DNA of 64,000 bases, taken from positions 124,001-188,000 of the forward strand of contig NZ_FQUN01000004.1 of the NCBI RefSeq assembly GCF_900129005.1. The letters run 5' to 3'. This DNA is from Leeuwenhoekiella marinoflava DSM 3653 (GTDB lineage: Bacteria > Bacteroidota > Bacteroidia > Flavobacteriales > Flavobacteriaceae). The translations under genes were made by a program, and so were the position numbers. Within the stretch, counting starts at the first letter, position 1; every line of letters begins with the position of its first letter. Positions 1 to 9,312 of this stretch are shown here, one piece after another. The notes under the pieces are model-generated. The model had not been told where the DNA came from. It saw only the letters and a list, made by a program, of their open reading frames with translations, and did not search any database.

Positions 1-694
1 GACGCAAGGTGTCGCGCGCAGCAAGACCTATAGGTTTGATTCCGAAATCCTTTCCTGCTTCAAAAACTTTTGCCCATAATTGTTCTGCATGGTCGTTGTG
101 GCAATAGATTTCAAAACCGCCGCTTCCCGTATAGCCGGTTGCGCTGATGATCACGTGATCTATACCGGCAAAAGGGGCTACTTCAAAATTGTAGAATTTT
201 ATAGCAGAAAGATCGGTTTCTGTTAGCGACTGCATCGCTTCAATTGCCTTTGGTCCTTGAATAGCCAACAGCGAAAAATCATCAGAGATGTTCTTAAGCT
301 CAACGCCAAATTCGTTATGGCTGCTGATCCACTCCCAGTCTTTTTCAATATTAGAAGCGTTAACTACCAATAAATATTCGTTTTCACGAATGTGATAAAC
401 GATAAGATCGTCTACAATTCCACCTTCATTATTGGGTAAGCAGTTGTATTGTGCGCCACCTATTTTTAATTTAGATACGTCATTGCTACACACTTTTTGA
501 AGCAAATCGAGTGCTTTCTCGCCAATTGCCAGGAATTCGCCCATATGCGAGACGTCAAAAACCCCGACGCCGTTGCGCACGGTTTCGTGTTCAGCATTTA
601 CGCCTTCATAAGAAACAGGCATATTGTAACCGGCAAACGGAACCATTTTAGCTCCAAGATCTTCGTGTATTTTAGTAAGTGCAGTAGCTTTCAT
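1..694 (-). CDS. gcvT: Aminomethyltransferase GcvT (glycine cleavage T protein), 3' part cut by window edge
   Basis: T protein of the glycine cleavage system, which takes the aminomethyl group from the lipoylated H protein and passes it to tetrahydrofolate. I translated the minus strand from the ATG at 692-694. The first 231 residues read as GcvT: an N-terminal segment with [16 protein letters not shown], then [10 protein letters not shown] and a folate-domain stretch with [15 protein letters not shown]. The family is about 360 residues, so the C-terminal third lies beyond position 1. It sits 54 bases downstream of thrC on the same strand and may be read with the thr genes, though no terminator or promoter is obvious in the short gap. 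Confidence 0.93.
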   Translation of the reverse strand, partial: MKATALTKIHEDLGAKMVPFAGYNMPVSYEGVNAEHETVRNGVGVFDVSHMGEFLAIGEKALDLLQKVCSNDVSKLKIGGAQYNCLPNNEGGIVDDLIVYHIRENEYLLVVNASNIEKDWEWISSHNEFGVELKNISDDFSLLAIQGPKAIEAMQSLTETDLSAIKFYNFEVAPFAGIDHVIISATGYTGSGGFEIYCHNDHAEQLWAKVFEAGKDFGIKPIGLAARDTLR

Positions 695-748
695 CTGTGA
701 TTTTTTAAGAGCACAAATGTATCAAAACTGCATGTAAAACGAGGGAGA

Positions 749-2047
749 CTAGCCCAACAAAAAAGACTTAAATTCTTCGTAGTTTTTAATGGCCGTAGCT
801 TGCTTTTCCTTATGCATAACTTCTTCAATTTGTGGGGGAATCGCAATTTCTGCATCAATCACCGGATTAACCACCGGTAAAAACTTCACCGGATGTGCGG
901 TTTCTAAGAAGATTCCGTAGGCATCAGGATGGTCTTTGAGGTAGTTTTTAAGTCCTAAATAACCTACTGCACCGTGTGGATCTGCAATGTACCCGGTCTC
1001 TTTGTAGATGTGCTGCATCGCTTCTTTAGTCTGCTCATCATCATAGGAAAACGAAGAAAGTTTCTGCGAAAGCGCCTCCAAATCGTTATTGAATAATTGC
1101 TGAATACGAATGAAGTTTGAAGGATCACCTACATCCATGGCATTGCTTATGGTTGCTACTGAAGGTTTTGGTTTGTAAACTCCGGTTTTCAGGAACTCAG
1201 GAACGATGTCGTTTTGATTCACCGATGCGACAAAATGCTTCACAGGCATCCCCAATTTATGCGCAACCATTCCGGCACAAATATTACCGAAGTTTCCACT
1301 AGGGACCGAGAAAACCAGTTCTTTTCCCTTAGATTTTGCCTGTTTGTAAGCAAATAAGAAATAGAATAATTGCGGTAACCAGCGTGCGATATTAATAGAA
1401 TTGGCTGAAGTCAATTTACGTTTAGTAGTGATTTCCTCATCCAAAAAGGCGGTTTTAACCATTGCCTGGCAATCGTCAAAAACACCATCCACTTCAAGAG
1501 CTGTTATATTTGCCCCTAGAGTTGTTAATTGCTTTTCTTGAATGTCACTCACCTTACCGGTAGGATAGAGGATGACCACATCTACACCTTCCACATTTAG
1601 AAAACCACGGGCAACTGCACCACCGGTATCTCCACTTGTCGCTACCAAAACCGTAACCGGTTCTTTAGTGTCTTTTTGAGCTGAAAAGTAGCCCAGGCAA
1701 CGCGCCATAAAACGCGCACCAACATCTTTAAAAGCCATGGTTGGACCATGAAATAATTCAAGAGTCGCGATATTTTCTTCTAATTCTACAATTGGAAAAT
1801 CAAAAGAAAGCACATCGGCAATGATGTCTTTTAGAGCTTCATCCGGGATGACGCCATCTACAAATTGATGAATCGCTTCAAAGGCAATTTCGTTGTTAGA
1901 AAGGTTTTCGATATTTTCAAAAAATGATGCAGGAAGTGGCTTGATTTCTTCCGGAAAGTATAAGCCTTTATCCGGAGCAATTCCGCGTACAATCGCTTCC
2001 TCTAAACCTACTTCTGGTGCTTTTCCGTTTAAACTGTAATAGTTCAT
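749..2047 (-). CDS. thrC: Threonine synthase
   Basis: PLP enzyme that converts O-phosphohomoserine to threonine, last step of the pathway. At 432 residues it is of usual length for the longer bacterial form. The cofactor lysine is Lys107 in HGPTMAFKDVGARF, and the phosphate-binding SGDTGGAVA motif follows. N-terminal residues 1-80 match the threonine synthase N-domain (RGIAPDKGLYFPE). It is the third gene of a minus-strand thrA-thrB-thrC operon, 87 bases after thrB. The threonine it makes is also the substrate of IlvA encoded at 32.2 kb. Confidence 0.97.
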   Translation of the reverse strand: MNYYSLNGKAPEVGLEEAIVRGIAPDKGLYFPEEIKPLPASFFENIENLSNNEIAFEAIHQFVDGVIPDEALKDIIADVLSFDFPIVELEENIATLELFHGPTMAFKDVGARFMARCLGYFSAQKDTKEPVTVLVATSGDTGGAVARGFLNVEGVDVVILYPTGKVSDIQEKQLTTLGANITALEVDGVFDDCQAMVKTAFLDEEITTKRKLTSANSINIARWLPQLFYFLFAYKQAKSKGKELVFSVPSGNFGNICAGMVAHKLGMPVKHFVASVNQNDIVPEFLKTGVYKPKPSVATISNAMDVGDPSNFIRIQQLFNNDLEALSQKLSSFSYDDEQTKEAMQHIYKETGYIADPHGAVGYLGLKNYLKDHPDAYGIFLETAHPVKFLPVVNPVIDAEIAIPPQIEEVMHKEKQATAIKNYEEFKSFLLG

Positions 2048-2134
2048 TTTTTCTAGGTATTCGTATTGTTAAATTCGCTGATAATTCACTTTTCCTACAG
2101 CTAGGAATAGTTCCTAACCAGACAATTTCACCGT

Positions 2135-3064
2135 TTATTTTTGTTCTAAAATTCTATTTCCGTGCTTCGATACAGGAGATATGTAACTGTCGCTAAGCAT
2201 GTTTTTCTCTTTCAAAGATTTTTTTAATGCAAATTCAACTGAACCAGCATTTTGTAGTCCTTTACTTAAGGTAAACATTGAAGGCCCGGAACCGCTAATC
2301 CCGAACGCTAAACCCCCATTTTCAAGTGCGGTTTGCTTGTAGAAATCAAAATCTGGTATCAGGTTTTTACGATACGGTTCTACCAAAACATCTTGCGTAC
2401 TCGATGCAATTAAGTCGTAATCTGATTCGTATAATCCTGCGATCAAACCGGCTAGATTTCCGGTCTGTTTGATGGCGTTTTTAAGCGAAACATCCTTCGG
2501 TAAAATGGCTCGGGCTTCTTTTGTTTTGATGGTAATATGCGGATGGATAATCGTCACATATAATGCTTCAGGAACCGGAAGTGAAACGATCTTTAAAGGT
2601 TCGTATCCGGTGATCAGCGTGAAGCCTCCATAAAGGCACGGAGCAACATTATCTGCGTGCTCATTTCCACTTGCAACAGCTTCACCTTTCATCCCAAAAG
2701 CAGTAAGTTCCAAATTGCTTAACGGCGTTTCTAAAAACTGATTGATGCCGTAAACAATTCCGGCTGCACTTGCAGCACTACTTCCCACACCACTTCCTAA
2801 ACGAATCTTTTTATGGATCTCAACCTCAAATCCAAAATCAAGATTTAAAGCTTCGACCATGGCCAAACCGGCAACGCCAACTACATTTTCTTTAGCTTCA
2901 TAAGGCAATTCTGCACCGGTAATTTTGGTGATCTTAATTCCTTTTTCAGCAATCTTGCGAATGACCATCTCGTCACCAAGACCGTCAAGCGCAAAGCCCA
3001 AAACATCAAAACCACAATTTACGTTGGCAACTGTTGCCGGAGAAAAAACCCGTATCTCGTTCAT
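2135..3064 (-). CDS. thrB: Homoserine kinase
   Basis: GHMP-family kinase that phosphorylates homoserine with ATP. The 309-residue length is standard. The GHMP ATP-binding loop RLGSGVGSSAASA is at about residues 88-100, and the C-terminal GISGSGPSMFTL motif is present. The ATG lies 11 bases after the thrA stop codon, so the two are almost certainly co-transcribed and translationally close. Product goes to ThrC encoded next. Confidence 0.97.
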   Translation of the reverse strand: MNEIRVFSPATVANVNCGFDVLGFALDGLGDEMVIRKIAEKGIKITKITGAELPYEAKENVVGVAGLAMVEALNLDFGFEVEIHKKIRLGSGVGSSAASAAGIVYGINQFLETPLSNLELTAFGMKGEAVASGNEHADNVAPCLYGGFTLITGYEPLKIVSLPVPEALYVTIIHPHITIKTKEARAILPKDVSLKNAIKQTGNLAGLIAGLYESDYDLIASSTQDVLVEPYRKNLIPDFDFYKQTALENGGLAFGISGSGPSMFTLSKGLQNAGSVEFALKKSLKEKNMLSDSYISPVSKHGNRILEQK

Positions 3065-3075
3065 CAGTTCAGAAT

Positions 3076-5514
3076 TTAAAAAGTTGCTGTTCTGATGATG
3101 TCAGCAAAAAGACCTGAAGCGGTAACATCACCACCTGCACCTGCACCTTTAATTTGCATAGGCTGCTCCGGGTAACGATCTGTAAAGAACAAGACGATAT
3201 TGTCAGAACCTTTCAATTCATAAAAAGGATGACCTTCAGGAACACTCTGTAACCCCACGCTTGCTTTACCGTTATCTAACTGTGCTACATATTTGAGACG
3301 GTGCTTTTTTGCTTCTGCATCAGCAACCAGTTTTTCAAAATGCGCAGCATCTTCTTTAAGAGTTTCAAAGAAATGAGGCACATCGCTACTATTTAGGTTT
3401 TTCTCAGTAAGGAAAGGCTCGTTGGTTATATCTTCCAAATTGATTTTTAGTCCGCTCTCCCGCGCTAAGATCAAAATCTTTCGGGCCACATCTACACCGC
3501 TTAAATCGATACGTGGATCGGGTTCTGTAAAACCTTCTGCTTTTGCAGCCTGAACCACATCATGAAAACTTTCACCTGATTTAAAGTTGTTGAATACAAA
3601 ATTTAAACTTCCGGAAAGCACAGCCTGAATACGGTTAACTCGGTCTCCAGAGGCTATAAGGTTATTTAAAGTGTCTATAATGGGTAAACCGGCACCTACG
3701 TTCGTTTCAAATAATAAAGGTGCATTATACGCTTTACTCAAGCGTTTCAGTTCGCTGTATTTCTCAAAATCTGAAGAGGCAGCGATTTTATTACACGCAA
3801 CTACGGCAACACTTTGTTTTAGATATTTACCGTACATATCAGCTACAGCTGCATTTGCGGTAATATCTACAAAGATGCTGTTACGCTGGTTCTGGTCAAC
3901 CACAGCTTTGTGAAAACCTTCTAAAGTTGCAGGTTCTCCTGCTTCTAAAAGGTTTTTCCAGTTGTTGAGGTCGATCCCGTTTTCGTCAACAAGCATTTTG
4001 CGCGAGTTACTCAAGCCTAAGACACGCATATTGATGTTTAGGTTTTTCTTCAAATAGTCTTGTTGCTGCTCTATCTGATTCAGTAGTTTTTCACCTACAT
4101 TACCTACACCGGTAATAAACAGGTTCAATTGTTTGCGTTGCGCCTCAAAGAAACGCTCGTGAAGACTGTTTAAAGCCTTTTTAACGTCTTTTTGAGCGAT
4201 AACCGCAGAGATGTTCTTCTCGCTTGCTCCTTGAGCGATAGCGCGTATGTTTACGTTGTTTTTACCTAAGGTGCTAAACATTTTGCCACTGGTACCTTGG
4301 TGGCTTTTCATCTGATCGCCAACAAGCGCTATAATGCTTAAACCGATTTCTAAAGTCAACGGATCTATTTTGTTTAAAGAAATCTCGTATTCAAATTCTT
4401 CATCAATCGCGTTTTTAGCACGACCGGCATCTTCTTCCATCACCCCTAAACAAATACTGTGTTCGCTAGAAGCCTGCGTGATCAGGATGATATTGATTCC
4501 CTGATTGCTTAGGGTTTCAAACAAGCGTTTGCTGATTCCCGGTATTCCTACCATACCTCCGCCTTCTAAAGTAAGTAACGCGATATTGTTGATGTTGCTC
4601 AACCCTTTGATAGGATTGTCGCTTTTTCCTTCTTGATTGTGAATGAGTGTCCCTGCATCTTCAGGTTTTAACGTGTTTTTGATACGAATCGGGATGTTTT
4701 TACTCATCACCGGTACAATGGTTGGAGGGTATAATACTTTAGCTCCAAAGTGAGACAGCTCCATCGCTTCGTGATACGAGATGTTATCTATGGGTTTTGC
4801 TTGTTTTACAATCTTCGGATTTGCGGTGTACATACCACTAACATCGGTATAGATTTCTACTTGCTCAACTTCTAGAGCAGCAGCAAGTATTGCAGCGGTA
4901 AAGTCAGAACCACCACGACCTAAAGTTGTGGTTTCTCCGCTGGCAGAACTCGCAATAAAACCGGGTAGTACTGTGATTTGTTGTTTCGCTTTTGCAAAAT
5001 AGTATTCCAACTGGCTGTTGGTTACTTTGTAATTGACACCGGCTTTGGTGTGCTTGTCATTCGTGGTGATAAGATCACGACTGTCTTTTCTGGCAGCATC
5101 AAGACCTTTAGCATACATCGCACGTGCAATGATTGTGGAAGATAAAATCTCGCCGAAGGCAAGAAGTTTATCTATCGTTTTGGGCGAAAGTTCGTTGATG
5201 AGATAAATGCCCTGTAAAAGAGACTTTAAGTCATTTAATAAGCCTTCTATTTCAGAAACAGCTTCTTGGTCATTAGGAACAAGTGCCTTGATGAACGTAC
5301 GGTGCTTAGACTCTAATTCTTCAAAAACTGAAGTGTAATCCTCTTTTGTGCTGGCAAGAATACCGCTTTGCATCAATAAATCTGTAACTCCACCCAGGGC
5401 AGAAACGACTACAGATATCTTTTGGTTTTCGGCGCCTTTAGCGACGATGTTGATGACTTGATTTATGTTTGCAACACTTCCTACAGAAGTACCGCCAAAT
5501 TTTAAAACACGCAT
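3076..5514 (-). CDS. thrA: Bifunctional aspartate kinase / homoserine dehydrogenase I
   Basis: Fused enzyme catalysing the first and third steps from aspartate to threonine. At 812 residues it matches the E. coli ThrA-type fusion. The kinase half starts with KFGGTS (5-10) and carries GRGGSDFTA (199-207). Two ACT regulatory domains occupy about 311-450. The dehydrogenase half starts about residue 463 with the NAD(P) loop GVGNVGEKL (469-477). It is the first gene of the operon, preceded by a 62-base spacer and a Thr/Ile-rich leader peptide, so control by charged tRNA as well as by ACT-domain feedback is likely. By family knowledge the effector is threonine; the sequence alone does not prove it. 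Confidence 0.97.
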   Translation of the reverse strand: MRVLKFGGTSVGSVANINQVINIVAKGAENQKISVVVSALGGVTDLLMQSGILASTKEDYTSVFEELESKHRTFIKALVPNDQEAVSEIEGLLNDLKSLLQGIYLINELSPKTIDKLLAFGEILSSTIIARAMYAKGLDAARKDSRDLITTNDKHTKAGVNYKVTNSQLEYYFAKAKQQITVLPGFIASSASGETTTLGRGGSDFTAAILAAALEVEQVEIYTDVSGMYTANPKIVKQAKPIDNISYHEAMELSHFGAKVLYPPTIVPVMSKNIPIRIKNTLKPEDAGTLIHNQEGKSDNPIKGLSNINNIALLTLEGGGMVGIPGISKRLFETLSNQGINIILITQASSEHSICLGVMEEDAGRAKNAIDEEFEYEISLNKIDPLTLEIGLSIIALVGDQMKSHQGTSGKMFSTLGKNNVNIRAIAQGASEKNISAVIAQKDVKKALNSLHERFFEAQRKQLNLFITGVGNVGEKLLNQIEQQQDYLKKNLNINMRVLGLSNSRKMLVDENGIDLNNWKNLLEAGEPATLEGFHKAVVDQNQRNSIFVDITANAAVADMYGKYLKQSVAVVACNKIAASSDFEKYSELKRLSKAYNAPLLFETNVGAGLPIIDTLNNLIASGDRVNRIQAVLSGSLNFVFNNFKSGESFHDVVQAAKAEGFTEPDPRIDLSGVDVARKILILARESGLKINLEDITNEPFLTEKNLNSSDVPHFFETLKEDAAHFEKLVADAEAKKHRLKYVAQLDNGKASVGLQSVPEGHPFYELKGSDNIVLFFTDRYPEQPMQIKGAGAGGDVTASGLFADIIRTATF

Positions 5515-5552
5515 GGCTTTTGTGTTTGAAATGATTTAAATATGTGTTGTTT

Positions 5553-5644
5553 TCGTGTAAACACGAGCAGTTGCGAAGTTATATGTTTATACAATACCCC
5601 AAAGGGGTAATAATGAAAGCAATCACGATACGAGTAGTCGTGAT
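5553..5644 (-). promoter_or_regulatory. thr leader secondary structures
   Basis: On the minus strand three hairpins can be read: ATCACGA/TCGTGAT spanning the control codons (5622-5644), TACCCC-ttt-GGGGTA near the end of the leader (5596-5610), and TCGTG/CACGA after the leader stop (5553-5566). The CACGA arm of the first can instead pair with the TCGTG of the last, giving mutually exclusive folds as expected for attenuation. The last hairpin is followed by AAAAC, not by U residues, so a classical intrinsic terminator is absent and the mode of control is open. Confidence 0.5.
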
Positions 5645-5677
5645 AGGAGATAAAAAGATGTTCGTATTTGCTTTCAT
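5579..5677 (-). CDS. thrL: thr operon leader peptide (Thr/Ile-rich, 32 aa)
   Basis: A 32-codon reading frame between a promoter and thrA. It starts MKANTNIFLSPITTTRIVIA and ends in NI. It holds 5 Thr and 9 Ile codons, including the run ITTTRIVIA then FIITP: the two amino acids whose pathways share this route, as in E. coli ThrL. It begins about 13 bases after the expected transcription start. Ribosome stalling at these codons when charged tRNA-Thr or tRNA-Ile is short would control read-through into thrABC. Overlapping hairpins fit, but no U-tract terminator is visible. It is too short for ordinary gene calling; I am confident because the codon bias matches the downstream pathway. Confidence 0.85.
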   Translation of the reverse strand: MKANTNIFLSPITTTRIVIAFIITPLGYCINI

Positions 5678-5696
5678 TGCTTGAAACTGTTGCATT

Positions 5697-5726
5697 CAAA
5701 AGTATTATTTTTACGCTTAAGCGCAA
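5697..5726 (-). promoter_or_regulatory. Bacteroidota-type promoter of the thr operon
   Basis: On the minus strand TTG (5724-5726) is followed after exactly 19 bases by TACTTTTG (5697-5704), a full match to the TTTG-N19-21-TAnnTTTG pattern used by the Bacteroidota primary sigma factor. Transcription would start near 5690, about 13 bases before the leader peptide ATG. Confidence 0.75.
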
Positions 5727-5843
5727 GCCTGACTGGGCATTTTTAAGGAATTATCAAGGATATGTTGTTTTACCGAAAATTCACTAATTAAACACGTTCA
5801 TCTCGCTTTTCCTTACGAATTATCTAATTAACAGACATTTCTT

Positions 5844-7376
5844 ATGAAAATTCTTAGCAAAGATCAAATATATGCAGCTGATAAAGCTACTGAACAAGTA
5901 GAAGCCATCCCATCTTTTAATTTAATGGAGCGTGCGGGCGGTTATGCATTTCAATACATACACCAGCGTTTGCAAGGTCAGCCGGTAACTATCAAAATCT
6001 TTTGTGGAATAGGAAACAATGGAGGTGATGGCCTTGTTATTGCGCGTAACCTTGTGGAGAACGGGTATTCGGTTAAAACCTATATCGTAAGTTATAGTGA
6101 AAATCGAAGTAAAGATTTTCTGGATGCGTTGGAAGAACTTAAGAAGAAAGCATCAAAATGGCCAGAAGTATTAAAGTCTGCAGCTGATTTCCCGGAGATT
6201 GCTCCGGAGGATTTGGTAGTCGATTGTATTTTTGGAATAGGTCTCAATCGTCCTGCTGATACTTGGGTTCAGCACTTGTTTAAGTTGATTAATGAAAGTA
6301 GAGCGTATACACTGGCGATAGATGTTCCTTCAGGGATGGCAATCGATCAGATCATTCCGGACTCTGAAGTTATACGTGCCACAGTTGTGCTCACTTTTCA
6401 AACACCTAAACTGGCTTTTTTTCTTCCGCAAAGCGGAAGATTTATCAATAACTGGGAGGTTTTAGATATTGGTTTAGATCGCAATTATTTGAATTCAGTA
6501 AAGACTAAAGCCCAACTTATAGGAAAAACGGAAGCCCAACAAATGTATCGACCACGTCCGAAGTTTAGTCATAAAGGGACTTATGGTCACGCATTATTGG
6601 TTGCTGGTAGCTATGGTAAAATGGGTGCTGCAATTTTAAGCAATAAAGCTTGTTTAAGTGCCGGTGCTGGTCTGGTAACGGCGTATAGCACCAGACAAGG
6701 TTTGCCTATTTTACAGACTTCTGTCCCGGAAGTAATGGTGGTTGCTGATCGACATAACGGAGATTTTATTGAAGAAATACAGTTTGACATAGAGCCTAAT
6801 ATAATTGGAATAGGCCCGGGATTAGGTATGCATAAGGCTACTCAAAAAGCTTTTGAAGACTTTTTAAAAATAAATAAAACGCCTCTTGTTTTGGATGCTG
6901 ATGCATTGAATATGCTTTCGGAAAATAAAGCCTTACTCGATTTGTTGCCAAAATATTCTATTCTTACTCCGCATCCTAAAGAGCTAGAGCGTTTGATCGG
7001 GGAGTGGAAGGATGATTTTGATAAGCTGGAAAAAGCAGAAGCTTTTTCGTCAAAATACGATTGCGTTCTGGTTTGTAAAGATGCCCACACCATCGTGGTC
7101 TTCGAAGGGAATTATTATGTGAATAATAGCGGTAATCCGGGTATGGCAACAGGCGGTAGTGGTGATGTGCTCACAGGGGTACTTACAGGATTGGTTGCTC
7201 AGGGCTATGATCCGCTAACGGCTGCAATTTTTGGTTCATTCATCCACGGAAGAGCAGCTGATATTGCGATTAATCATACGGGATATGAAGGTTTAACTGC
7301 CGGAGTGATTATAGAATTTTTAGGTCAGGCCTTTTTAGATTTATTCAATGAACCCGAGAAACAAGCGCAAAAGTAA
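5844..7376 (+). CDS. nnr: Bifunctional NAD(P)H-hydrate epimerase / ADP-dependent NAD(P)H-hydrate dehydratase
   Basis: Repairs NADHX and NADPHX, damaged hydrated cofactors. The 510-residue protein has an N-terminal YjeF_N epimerase domain (about 1-215, with GIGNNGGDGLVIARNL and the catalytic-region DCIFGIG) fused to a C-terminal ribokinase-like dehydratase (about 230-505, with KGTYGHALLVAGS, GIGPGLG, LDADALN and GNPGMATGGSGDVL). This fused layout is the usual bacterial form. It is a single gene, divergent from the thr operon. Confidence 0.95.
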   Translation: MKILSKDQIYAADKATEQVEAIPSFNLMERAGGYAFQYIHQRLQGQPVTIKIFCGIGNNGGDGLVIARNLVENGYSVKTYIVSYSENRSKDFLDALEELKKKASKWPEVLKSAADFPEIAPEDLVVDCIFGIGLNRPADTWVQHLFKLINESRAYTLAIDVPSGMAIDQIIPDSEVIRATVVLTFQTPKLAFFLPQSGRFINNWEVLDIGLDRNYLNSVKTKAQLIGKTEAQQMYRPRPKFSHKGTYGHALLVAGSYGKMGAAILSNKACLSAGAGLVTAYSTRQGLPILQTSVPEVMVVADRHNGDFIEEIQFDIEPNIIGIGPGLGMHKATQKAFEDFLKINKTPLVLDADALNMLSENKALLDLLPKYSILTPHPKELERLIGEWKDDFDKLEKAEAFSSKYDCVLVCKDAHTIVVFEGNYYVNNSGNPGMATGGSGDVLTGVLTGLVAQGYDPLTAAIFGSFIHGRAADIAINHTGYEGLTAGVIIEFLGQAFLDLFNEPEKQAQK

Positions 7377-7471
7377 TGTATAGTCTTAGAAGTAAAATGT
7401 AAAGTATATAAGGGTATTGGTGTTTAGCTGTGTTGAAGTGCAGTCGAGAAACCACACTGTTTGATAAATAC

Positions 7472-7987
7472 TCATCGTGTAAACAAAAAACCCAGCCCCA
7501 TTCTGGAAAGCATTTTCTTTTCGAAAGTATAGAAGAATTGATATTGCCCAAAAATCCAGGCTACGATTAGTAATAAAAGCTGATAAAGCGGAAATATTAT
7601 CAGGATGCGTAGCGGCCAGTAAATCCATCCGGAAATAGAATCACCACCTACACCAATGGCATTCATCACAGGGCTTGATATTCTACCGGCAGTTGAGCCG
7701 GTAATTGCAAATACCATAAATACCGCTATAAATTGCCAGCGGTATTCTAAAATCCACCGATTCTTCAATTTTTTAAAACAAAATAAGCTGATTTTGATTA
7801 TCAGATAGGTGATAAGTATGGTTAACGCAACTAAGTAAACTGTATGTTGCAATGTGCCCGATTCAAAAAAGAAATCGAGTCTTGCAGCAATTAGATAGCC
7901 GCAGCCTAAAGATAATAGGATGCCTAGAGCAGGATAAATGAGTTGCCAGTTCTGGGTGATTTCCCAGTTGTCTTTAAATTTTTTCAC
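7472..7987 (-). CDS. Small integral membrane protein, DUF6787-like
   Basis: A 171-residue protein with four hydrophobic stretches (about residues 18-36, 48-68, 86-104 and 125-145) and a C-terminal cytoplasmic-looking basic tail. I think it belongs to a Bacteroidota-specific membrane family (DUF6787), judging from the repeated W-x-R/Y-W patterns and FGQYQFF near the C-terminus, but that is from memory. Function unknown. It is the last gene of the minus-strand run that follows serA, 45 bases after the lipoprotein gene. ATG at 7987 is the only reasonable start. Confidence 0.75.
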   Translation of the reverse strand: MKKFKDNWEITQNWQLIYPALGILLSLGCGYLIAARLDFFFESGTLQHTVYLVALTILITYLIIKISLFCFKKLKNRWILEYRWQFIAVFMVFAITGSTAGRISSPVMNAIGVGGDSISGWIYWPLRILIIFPLYQLLLLIVAWIFGQYQFFYTFEKKMLSRMGLGFLFTR

Positions 7988-8031
7988 GCGGTAAATATAA
8001 GACTACACTTTAGAAAAAATATAGAATTTTG

Positions 8032-8463
8032 TCAGATACGCGTAGGCACGCTAAAGCGTTGCTGGTATTTTCTGCTGAAATATACAAAGTAGTAGTATAA
8101 TTTGTAGTTCACCTCATAACCATAATCCACAGAACTGTTGTAATCTATTTGCTGCGGGTATAAATTGTTATTGTATTGAAAAGGCTGGCTTACGCGTTGA
8201 TTATACTCCGGAACCAAAAATCTATTTTTGTTTTCAAGATAATTCTGAGAGTAAAAGCCTTCGGGACGAGCGATAGAATTTAAAAAGGTGTTGTAGCCGG
8301 GTTCTATAATGAGGATCTCATATTCAAGACTATCGTTAGCAATTCGTACGGTGTCGTTATCAGTGACGGTGGGGTCTGTTTGTGTCATTGGTTTATCGTT
8401 TTGTGTACTTGCACAACCGTAAACCAAAGCCAGAGCGAACAAGAAGTATATAACTGTTTTCAT
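8032..8463 (-). CDS. Predicted lipoprotein (DUF6146-like)
   Basis: 143 residues if started at MKTVIYFLFALALVYGC, which is a clear lipoprotein signal with the lipobox cysteine at residue 17. A longer frame reaches back 20 codons, but that extension reads MAVPI..., which is dispersed-repeat sequence read in reverse, so I reject it. After the Cys comes a short Thr/Asp-rich linker and a Tyr/Asn-rich domain with many aromatic residues (YGYEVNYKLYYYFVYFSRKY). Resembles a small flavobacterial lipoprotein family of unknown role. Anchored in the outer or inner membrane. Confidence 0.75.
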   Translation of the reverse strand: MKTVIYFLFALALVYGCASTQNDKPMTQTDPTVTDNDTVRIANDSLEYEILIIEPGYNTFLNSIARPEGFYSQNYLENKNRFLVPEYNQRVSQPFQYNNNLYPQQIDYNSSVDYGYEVNYKLYYYFVYFSRKYQQRFSVPTRI

Positions 8464-8507
8464 AATATCTTTTCTTTTAAAGCTACAAAACTCCTGCCAC
8501 ATCTTAT

Positions 8508-8563
8508 TTATTGGTACGGCCAAAGGGTTTAATAAACCGAGGCTTGCCCAGAAGTGATTTACT
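8508..8563 (+). repeat. Dispersed repeat, copy A (internally deleted)
   Basis: Starts TTTATTGGTACGGCCAAAGG and continues with the head of the 120-base repeat found at 11394, 51531, 54367 and 61137, then jumps to the tail GAAGTGATTTACT. The middle is missing. The tail contains the stop codon of the DUF937 gene. Confidence 0.7.
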
Positions 8564-9194
8564 TTCCAAAAAGACCGCCTAGCATACCACCAAGACCGCC
8601 TTTTTGTTTGTTTGATCCCAGTACCATATCTGCTACATCATCCAGAACACTTCCGTCACCGTCAGCATCAATAAGACTTGCTATAAGGCTTTGGTTTTCT
8701 TTAGGCTGACCTCCCAGCATGCTTCCTAATATCCCGGTTAAACCATCAGAATCATTAATTCCGTTTTCTTTTGTCTGTTTTCCAATAATACCTAAAAGCA
8801 CAGGAGCAGCGATTTTTAGAATTTGTGCAATCGTACCTGCATCTAAACCTGTTTTTTGACTCAAGGTATTTTCAACAACCGGTTGTTTTCCACCTAAAAC
8901 ATGACTTAAAATTCCGGCACCGTCACTCATTACACTTTGGTCAACACTTCCGCCTCCCAGAAGACTCCCTAAATTATCCAGAATACCACCGTCGTGTTTT
9001 CCTGATAATGCACCCATTAATCCTGAAGCGCCTTCAGGGCTTGATGCGTTCTTTTTCATTGCACCAAGGAGTACTGGCATTGCCATGCTCAACACGTCTG
9101 CGGTCTTGCTTTCTGAAGCTCCGGTTTGAGCACTCGCACCGCTGATTAGTTGTTTTCCTAAGTCGCTATTTAATAGATCTGATAACCCTGCCAT
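8559..9194 (-). CDS. DUF937 domain-containing protein
   Basis: 211 residues, low complexity in Gly, Leu and Ser, with repeated G-x-L-G-x-L-L-G segments (for example GALSGKHDGGILDNLGSLLG and GGLGGMLGGLFGK). Such helical repeats define the DUF937 family (YidB-like). Two calcium-like acidic stretches occur late (DADGDGS near residue 175). No signal peptide. Function unknown. Its stop codon falls in the tail of a dispersed repeat, so the 3' end may have been altered by the repeat. Lies 118 bases downstream of serA, behind a terminator, and probably has its own promoter. Confidence 0.88.
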   Translation of the reverse strand: MAGLSDLLNSDLGKQLISGASAQTGASESKTADVLSMAMPVLLGAMKKNASSPEGASGLMGALSGKHDGGILDNLGSLLGGGSVDQSVMSDGAGILSHVLGGKQPVVENTLSQKTGLDAGTIAQILKIAAPVLLGIIGKQTKENGINDSDGLTGILGSMLGGQPKENQSLIASLIDADGDGSVLDDVADMVLGSNKQKGGLGGMLGGLFGK

Positions 9195-9262
9195 TTTTTG
9201 TTGGTTTTACGTTTATCCTTTAAAGATACATACTTGTGTTAAAAATTTTAATCTTTAGGTAT

Positions 9263-9295
9263 AAAAAAAGCCGAATAAAAATATTCGACTTTTTA
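9263..9295 (-). terminator. Intrinsic terminator downstream of serA
   Basis: Stem AAAAAG-n-CGAATA / TATTCG-n-CTTTTT with a 4-base loop. Read on the minus strand it ends in a run of T, 20 bases after the serA stop. Confidence 0.75.
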
Positions 9296-9312
9296 ATTTT
9301 TTAAATGGATTC

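Noticed and set aside
8464-8523. N-terminal extension MAVPINK... of the lipoprotein gene
   Set aside because: It is the reverse reading of a dispersed repeat head and would bury the lipoprotein signal peptide.
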